A stretch of DNA of 64,000 bases from NCBI RefSeq assembly GCF_002214185.1, contig NZ_CP022161.1:2541767-2605766 (forward strand), written 5' to 3'. The position numbers were made by a program, and so were the translations under genes. This document shows, one piece after another, positions 59,529 to 64,000 of the stretch (position 1 is the stretch's first letter; each line of letters starts with the position of its first letter). A model generated the notes under the pieces. That model ran no database searches and had not been told where the DNA came from. It saw only the letters and a program-made list of their open reading frames with translations. Origin of the DNA: Streptomyces capitiformicae (GTDB lineage: Bacteria; Actinomycetota; Actinomycetes; Streptomycetales; Streptomycetaceae).

Positions 59529-61079
59529 ATGAGACCAGAGGACCGGCACCCCCGGCAGAGCGGCGGCGGCATCCCCGACGGGCTGCTGATCGCCCTCCTC
59601 GGCTTCCTCGTAGGCCTGATCCTGCTCGTCTGGACGGCCACCGGCCTCGCCGGCCTCTTCGCCCACGGCGCCTGGCCCGACCGCATCACCTTCGCCCGCA
59701 CCCCCATGGCCGTACGCAGCCTGATCACCAACCCCCAGGACCTCCCCGCCGCCTGGCCGGACACCCCCGCCGGCCAGCTCTCCGGCTACGGCCTCTTCTG
59801 GGGCCTCCTCATCAGCCAGCTGATGGTCCTCCTCGTCCTGACCATCTTCGCCATGGGCACCCTGGCCCGCTGGCGCGCGGTACGGGCGAGGGAGAAGGCG
59901 CTACGGTCCCAGGGCGCGCCCCCGGCAACGGCGTCCACGGCGGCACAGCCCGCCCCGAGTCACCACAACGCCACAACGGCGGCGCCCACGGCCGCGCCCA
60001 CGCCCGCACCCGCGCCCGCGCCCACGGCCGCGCCCATCGCCGAGCCGACCGGAGCCACGGAAGAAGCCACCGCGCCCCTCCCCCCAGCCCTCCTCAAAAC
60101 CCCGGAATCCCCGGCCTCCCCACCGTCTGCCTTCGCAAGCCCCCCTGAATCGCAACGACCTGTAATCCTCGGCTCCGCCGAATCCCGCCGCCCCGCCGCG
60201 CTCCAAGCCGTACGGGACGCCGAAGGCCCGGCCCTGGTGGTCACCTCCGACCCCACCCTGTGGTCGGACACGAAGGACGCCCGAGCGAAACTGGGCCCGG
60301 TCCTCCTCTACGACCCCTCCCACCTCTGCGACACCCCGGCCCGCCTCCACTGGTCCCCCACCACCGGCTGCGAGGACAAGCCCACCGCGGCGGCCAGGGC
60401 AACCGCCCTCCTCGCCCCGATCCGCCCCACGGCGAAGATCGACCAGGCGGTGGCGGACACGGCGGAAACGCTCCTGCGCAGCTACCTCCACGCCGCTGCC
60501 GTAGACGGCCGCACGATCCGCCACCTCCACCGCTGGGCCCAGGGCAGCAACGTCCAAGAGGCGGTACGAACCCTCCGCACGAACCCGAAAGCAGCGCCGG
60601 GCTCCGCCGGCGAACTCGAATCGGCCCTGACGTCCCACCCCGAACGCCGTGACATCGCCCAGGAACTGACGGCCCGAGCCCTGTCCTCCCTCTCCACGGT
60701 CAATGTGCGGGAATCGTGCACCCCGAACCGGCCAGACTCCCTGATCCTGGATTCCTTCCTCCACGAGGGGGGAACGCTCTATGTGGTCGGCGCCCCCATC
60801 GAGGACCCCAAGGCGAACCCGTCCGCCATGCCCCTGCTGACGGCCCTCGCCTCAAGCGTGGTCGAGCGCGGCCGGCGCATGGCCGAACGGTCATCCTCCG
60901 GCCGCCTCGACCCACCACTCACCCTGGTCCTGGACGACGTGGCAGCGGTGGCCCCGCTCCCCCAACTCCCGGCCCTCCTGGCCTCCGGCCAGAGCGAAGG
61001 CCTCCCCACCCTGGCCCTGCTCCGCTCCCGAGAACAGGCAAAATCCCGCTGGCCGAACCACGAACTCCCCACCCCCTGA
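59529..61079 (+). CDS. Coupling-protein (TraD/VirD4) relative without clear Walker A
   Basis: The protein has 516 residues. Two N-terminal helices (about 18-42 and 90-112), a Pro/Ala-rich linker and an ATPase-like domain follow. PALVVTSDPTLWSDT corresponds to the VirD4 segment after Walker A, and LTLVLDDVAAVAPLPQLPAL to Walker B. In the expected place of Walker A stands LGSAESRRPAAL, with no GxxxxGK[ST]. So it may bind DNA or substrate without ATP hydrolysis. It is the last gene of the cluster. Confidence 0.8.
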   Translation: MRPEDRHPRQSGGGIPDGLLIALLGFLVGLILLVWTATGLAGLFAHGAWPDRITFARTPMAVRSLITNPQDLPAAWPDTPAGQLSGYGLFWGLLISQLMVLLVLTIFAMGTLARWRAVRAREKALRSQGAPPATASTAAQPAPSHHNATTAAPTAAPTPAPAPAPTAAPIAEPTGATEEATAPLPPALLKTPESPASPPSAFASPPESQRPVILGSAESRRPAALQAVRDAEGPALVVTSDPTLWSDTKDARAKLGPVLLYDPSHLCDTPARLHWSPTTGCEDKPTAAARATALLAPIRPTAKIDQAVADTAETLLRSYLHAAAVDGRTIRHLHRWAQGSNVQEAVRTLRTNPKAAPGSAGELESALTSHPERRDIAQELTARALSSLSTVNVRESCTPNRPDSLILDSFLHEGGTLYVVGAPIEDPKANPSAMPLLTALASSVVERGRRMAERSSSGRLDPPLTLVLDDVAAVAPLPQLPALLASGQSEGLPTLALLRSREQAKSRWPNHELPTP

Positions 61080-61085
61080 CGGCCG

Positions 61086-61463
61086 TCAGTCACACTCCCC
61101 CTGCGAGACCGCGTACCCAGGAACGGACGGCCACCGCACGGTCAGCACCACCGACTCCTCCTCCGCGACCCAGGAGTGATCCACCCCGCGCCCCCAGACG
61201 ACGTAGTCGCCCTGGCGTTCCAGTACGACACTGCGGCCTGGAAAGTCGACGCGGAAGCGACCACTGATCAGCACCTGCAGAGCCGTACGCTCCTCACCCC
61301 GGACCCACTGCGCCCGCCTGTCACCACGCGGATGGACACCCCACTTGATCTCCACGGCGTCACTGTGCCGAGGATCGCCGTCCGCCTTGAAGTGCCCGAG
61401 CAGCCAGCCACGGTCCAGCGCCGCATCCTTGCTCGCATGACCCACATACACGCTGCCGTCCAT
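61086..61463 (-). CDS. Small cupin-like protein
   Basis: The protein has 125 residues from the ATG at 61463. It is mostly beta: LQVLISGRFRVDFPGRSVVL, then GDYVVWGRGVDHSWVAEEES. This is a single cupin barrel with a His near the second motif. The ligand and any metal are unknown. It is 10 bp after the GNAT gene, probably cotranscribed. Confidence 0.75.
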   Translation of the reverse strand: MDGSVYVGHASKDAALDRGWLLGHFKADGDPRHSDAVEIKWGVHPRGDRRAQWVRGEERTALQVLISGRFRVDFPGRSVVLERQGDYVVWGRGVDHSWVAEEESVVLTVRWPSVPGYAVSQGECD

Positions 61464-61473
61464 GCCGCCGAAG

Positions 61474-62046
61474 CTAGGCCAACTCCAGGACGTACTCCAA
61501 CTCCCGTCCCGCATCGCCCTCGACGGCCACCCCACTGCTCACGAACCCGACCCGCCGGTAGAAGGCCGCGGCCCGCCCGTTCCCCTCATGCACGAACAAC
61601 CGCGCCCGCTCGAGCCCGACCCCACGAGCCCACTCCAACGCGGCCGCGAACAACGCCTCCCCCACCCCCTTCCCCCGATGCCCTTCCCGCAGGAACACCC
61701 CCACCAGATGCCCCTGCCGCCGCTCGACGATCCCCCCGAAGTAGTCCCGCACCCCGGCCTCCTCCACGAGCACCGTCACCGACCCGACCAACCCGTCGCC
61801 CCCGGTCTCCGCGACAAACTGCTGCCGCTCCCGAGCCCCCTCGGCGGCCCCCTCCGTCCGCTCCCGCCAGTACTCGTCCGACCGCCCCACAGCCACCTCG
61901 TACGTCTCCAAGAACGCGAGATGCGCCACCGGATCCAGCAACGCGGCCAGCCTCAACTCCCGCACCGCCCGCCACTCCTCGGCCCGGACGGCCCGAACCA
62001 CATACCCCTCAGGTACGGCACTCTCAAAACTCGGCCCCAGATGCAT
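61474..62046 (-). CDS. GNAT-family N-acetyltransferase
   Basis: The protein has 190 residues from the ATG at 62046; a GTG at 62055 is possible. Motif A is REGHRGKGVGEALF, and motif B is AAAFYRRVGFV. The N-terminal region (REERLAALLDP-type, EYWRERTEGAAEGARERQQF) is typical of a group of actinobacterial GNATs. The substrate is unknown. It is convergent with the secretion-like cluster together with the cupin. Confidence 0.88.
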   Translation of the reverse strand: MHLGPSFESAVPEGYVVRAVRAEEWRAVRELRLAALLDPVAHLAFLETYEVAVGRSDEYWRERTEGAAEGARERQQFVAETGGDGLVGSVTVLVEEAGVRDYFGGIVERRQGHLVGVFLREGHRGKGVGEALFAAALEWARGVGLERARLFVHEGNGRAAAFYRRVGFVSSGVAVEGDAGRELEYVLELA

Positions 62047-62140
62047 GCCGGCCACCGTAATACCGGGGTACTACACCCCTCACCCGGTTTCCCGCCCCGG
62101 CCGGACGCCCCGTCCCCCGCCCCGGCCGAACATCGAACGC

Positions 62141-62239
62141 ATGATTACGGCAGAGGCCCTCACAAAACGCTACGGCGACCGAACAGCCGTCGACGACCTG
62201 TCGTTCACGGTCTCCCACCGTACGAGGATGACCCCGTGA
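62141..62239 (+). pseudogene. N-terminal scrap of an ABC exporter ATPase
   Basis: From the ATG at 62141 the frame reads MITAEALTKRYGDRTAVDDL then SFTV, the usual start of a DrrA-like ATPase. It ends seven or eight residues later just before the Walker A would come. The rest of the gene is absent, and the histidine kinase starts at 62236. I infer a deletion between an ABC operon and the kinase pair, which are often neighbours. Confidence 0.72.
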
Positions 62240-63561
62240 CAAGCGAGCAGGCCCGACACCAAGGCAGACCCGGCGCACTCGGCGCGCACGACGACTGGCG
62301 ACCGACCGGCCCTCAGCCGCTCACCCGCCACTTCCAACGCCTGACCCAGAAAGCCCGAGATCTCGACCGCCGCCGCCCCTTCGTGTGGGACCTGCTCGTC
62401 ACCGGCTTCTACGTGACGGCCGCCCTGATCGACTCCCTGAGCGGCGGCTGGGAACGCGTCACCGAGTACCCCACGCTCCCCGGCTGGCTCGTCGTCACCA
62501 TCTCCCTGGGCCTCACGCTCCCCCTCCTCTGGCGCCGCACCCACCCCTTCGCGGTCATCGTGACGATGTTCCCGTTCGCCGTCGTCAACACCTGGACCGG
62601 CGCCTTCTTCCAAGCATCGATGCTCCTGCTCCTCGCCCTCTTCCACGTCGCCCTGCGCACTCGCCTACGCACCCTGCTGTGGTCGTACGCCCTGACCGTC
62701 CAGCCCTTCGTGGTGGGCGGCCTCCGTTTCCCCGCCGAACAGGGCTTCGACCAGAACGTCGTGCCGACGGCGATGAGCCTCGCCCTCGCGGCAGCCGTCG
62801 GCATCGCGGTCCGCAGCCGCAAGGAGTACCTCGCCTCCCTGATCGAACGCGCCCGCCAGGCCGAAGTCGAACGCGACCAGCAGCTCCGCCTCGCCGCCTC
62901 CGCCGAACGCGCCCGGATAGCCCGCGAGATGCACGACATCATCGGCCACAACCTCTCCGTCATCACCGGCCTGGCCGACGGCGGCCGTTACGCGGCGACG
63001 AAGAACCCCGCCCGCGCCGCCGAAGCCCTGACGGCCATCGCCACCACCAGCCGCCAGGCCCTCTCCGAACTACGCCGCCTCCTCGACGTCCTGCGCGACG
63101 AACCCGAGAACGACCCGAACGGAAAGGAACCCGCACCACCGGCCGAACTCACCCCCCAACCCACCCTCACCGACCTCGACAACCTCATCACCGGCGTACG
63201 CTCCGCCGGTCTCCCCGTCCACACCACGATCCACGGCACCTCCACGCTCTCCCCCGGCCGCCAGCTCACGGTCTACCGAATCATCCAGGAAGCCCTCACC
63301 AACACCCTCAAACACGCGGGCCCCGGCGCCACCGCGGAACTCGTCATGTCGTACGAGGCAGCGGGCGCCGTCTCCCTCACGATCACCGACACCAGCCGCT
63401 CCACCCCCACCTCGCCCTCCCCCTCCAACAGAGGCCGTGGACTCCCCGGCATGCGCGAGCGAACCGCCCTGTACAACGGCACACTTGAGACCGGCCCGCT
63501 CCCGCACCCGGAACGCGGCTGGCGAGTCCACCTTCACCTACCGGAGGAAACCCCGCAGTGA
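62236..63561 (+). CDS. NarL-type sensor histidine kinase (HisKA_3)
   Basis: The protein has 441 residues from the GTG at 62236. About six membrane helices span about 55-190 with little outside the membrane. Then follow a coiled stretch, the HisKA_3 box with H233 (REMHDIIGHNLSVI) and a HATPase domain (IIQEALTNTLKHAG N-box, GRGLPGMRER G-box). It resembles DesK-like kinases that sense membrane state or a cell-wall drug. It is coupled to the regulator gene by GTGA. Confidence 0.9.
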   Translation: MTSEQARHQGRPGALGAHDDWRPTGPQPLTRHFQRLTQKARDLDRRRPFVWDLLVTGFYVTAALIDSLSGGWERVTEYPTLPGWLVVTISLGLTLPLLWRRTHPFAVIVTMFPFAVVNTWTGAFFQASMLLLLALFHVALRTRLRTLLWSYALTVQPFVVGGLRFPAEQGFDQNVVPTAMSLALAAAVGIAVRSRKEYLASLIERARQAEVERDQQLRLAASAERARIAREMHDIIGHNLSVITGLADGGRYAATKNPARAAEALTAIATTSRQALSELRRLLDVLRDEPENDPNGKEPAPPAELTPQPTLTDLDNLITGVRSAGLPVHTTIHGTSTLSPGRQLTVYRIIQEALTNTLKHAGPGATAELVMSYEAAGAVSLTITDTSRSTPTSPSPSNRGRGLPGMRERTALYNGTLETGPLPHPERGWRVHLHLPEETPQ

Positions 63562-64000
63562 CCACCGTCCTCATCGTCGACGACCAGCCCCTCCAGCGCT
63601 TGGGTTTCCGCATGCTCCTGGAGAGCCAGGACGACATGACGGTCCTCGGTGAGGCACCGGGAGGCAGCGAGGCAGTCCGTATGACGGCCGAGTTGCACCC
63701 CGACGTGGTCCTCATGGACGTGCGCATGCCCGGCCTGGACGGCATCGAGGCCACCCGCCGCATCGTCTCCTCCGGCGACCGCACCCGCGTCCTCATCCTC
63801 ACCACTTTCGACCTCGACGAGTACGCCTACGCGGGCCTCCGCGCCGGCGCCTCCGGTTTCCTGGTCAAGGACGCCGAGCCCGAAGACCTCCTGTCAGGCA
63901 TCCGCGCCGTGGCGACGGGCGACGCGGTGGTGGCCCCCAGCCTGACCCGCCGACTCCTGGACGCCTACGCCCACCATCTGCCGGCCCCCGGAGAACCCGC
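63558..64000 (+). CDS. NarL/LuxR-type response regulator (partial, runs off the end)
   Basis: A total of 147 residues are visible from the GTG at 63558 with GGAGGAAA upstream. The receiver domain is complete: D8/D9, phospho-acceptor D54 in VLMDVRMPG, T in LILTTFD and K in FLVKDAEP. The LuxR DNA-binding domain lies beyond the window edge. It is the partner of the preceding kinase. Confidence 0.9.
   Translation, partial: MTTVLIVDDQPLQRLGFRMLLESQDDMTVLGEAPGGSEAVRMTAELHPDVVLMDVRMPGLDGIEATRRIVSSGDRTRVLILTTFDLDEYAYAGLRAGASGFLVKDAEPEDLLSGIRAVATGDAVVAPSLTRRLLDAYAHHLPAPGEP

Overview
The window is high-GC chromosomal DNA (roughly 70% G+C, third codon positions almost all G or C, frequent GTG and TTG starts, almost no TTA codons). 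Gene content and order match a Streptomyces chromosome. The order of ppk, CHAD, Nudix, pst, pit and csoR, and the cluster resembling S. coelicolor SCO4126-SCO4132, point to the region around SCO4126-SCO4156 of that species. This placement rests on family recognition and remembered locus order, not on a search. I see no rRNA, tRNA or CRISPR array.

Layout. 1-5.97 kb: a two-component pair, a secreted unknown protein, an unknown cytoplasmic protein and an ABC-2 exporter. 6.0-7.85 kb: an IS200/IS605-type element with an intact TnpB and a broken TnpA, followed by the 3' remnant of an interrupted gene. 8-12 kb: an acetyltransferase, a secreted 5'-nucleotidase with a repeat-rich leader, and mycothiol synthase mshD. 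12-16.3 kb: a GntR (YtrA-type) regulator and an ABC exporter with one ATPase and three paralogous permeases. 16.8-29.1 kb: a phosphate-homeostasis block with polyphosphate kinase, a CHAD protein, a Nudix hydrolase, a PhoU-like protein, a Pit transporter and pstSCAB with a clear PHO box. A csoR gene with its operator and two small or secreted unknowns are interspersed.

29.7-35.5 kb: a Tat-exported bicovalent flavin oxidase, a large STAND/LuxR regulator, and a gene I read as a secreted ribosome-inactivating protein (ricin/Shiga toxin A fold) with all five catalytic-site positions. A VOC protein and an IS630 scrap follow. 35.8-43.6 kb: a PAP2 phosphatase, a transglycosylase-NlpC/P60 wall hydrolase, a HATPase/XRE-DUF5753/DUF397 regulatory set, a class A beta-lactamase with a TTA codon near its start, a DUF574 methyltransferase, an S1-domain protein and an ArsR-SRPBCC pair.

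43.7-53.1 kb is the most unusual part. A polymorphic toxin with a PD-(D/E)XK nuclease tip is followed, in one leftward operon, by four immunity-type genes (Imm49, DUF7691, a doubled Imm49, DUF7691) and a fifth small gene. The fifth gene is cut by a second IS605/TnpB element whose predicted guide would be drawn from the interrupted gene. 53.8-61.1 kb: a chromosomal type IV secretion-like set (small two-helix protein, VirB8/TcpC-like, VirB6-like, a VirB4 split over two genes, and a coupling-protein relative lacking a clear Walker A). The transglycosylase at 36.8-37.8 kb is a possible VirB1-type partner. 61.1-64 kb: a cupin, a GNAT, a scrap of an ABC ATPase, and a NarL-type two-component pair running off the end.

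How the genes may work together. The 16.8-29 kb genes handle phosphate uptake and storage, and the secreted 5'-nucleotidase at 8.9-10.7 kb would release phosphate outside the cell. The 46-53 kb operon looks like a contact-dependent weapon with stacked protection. The two TnpB elements share a right end, so they allow a paired comparison of guide and target site.
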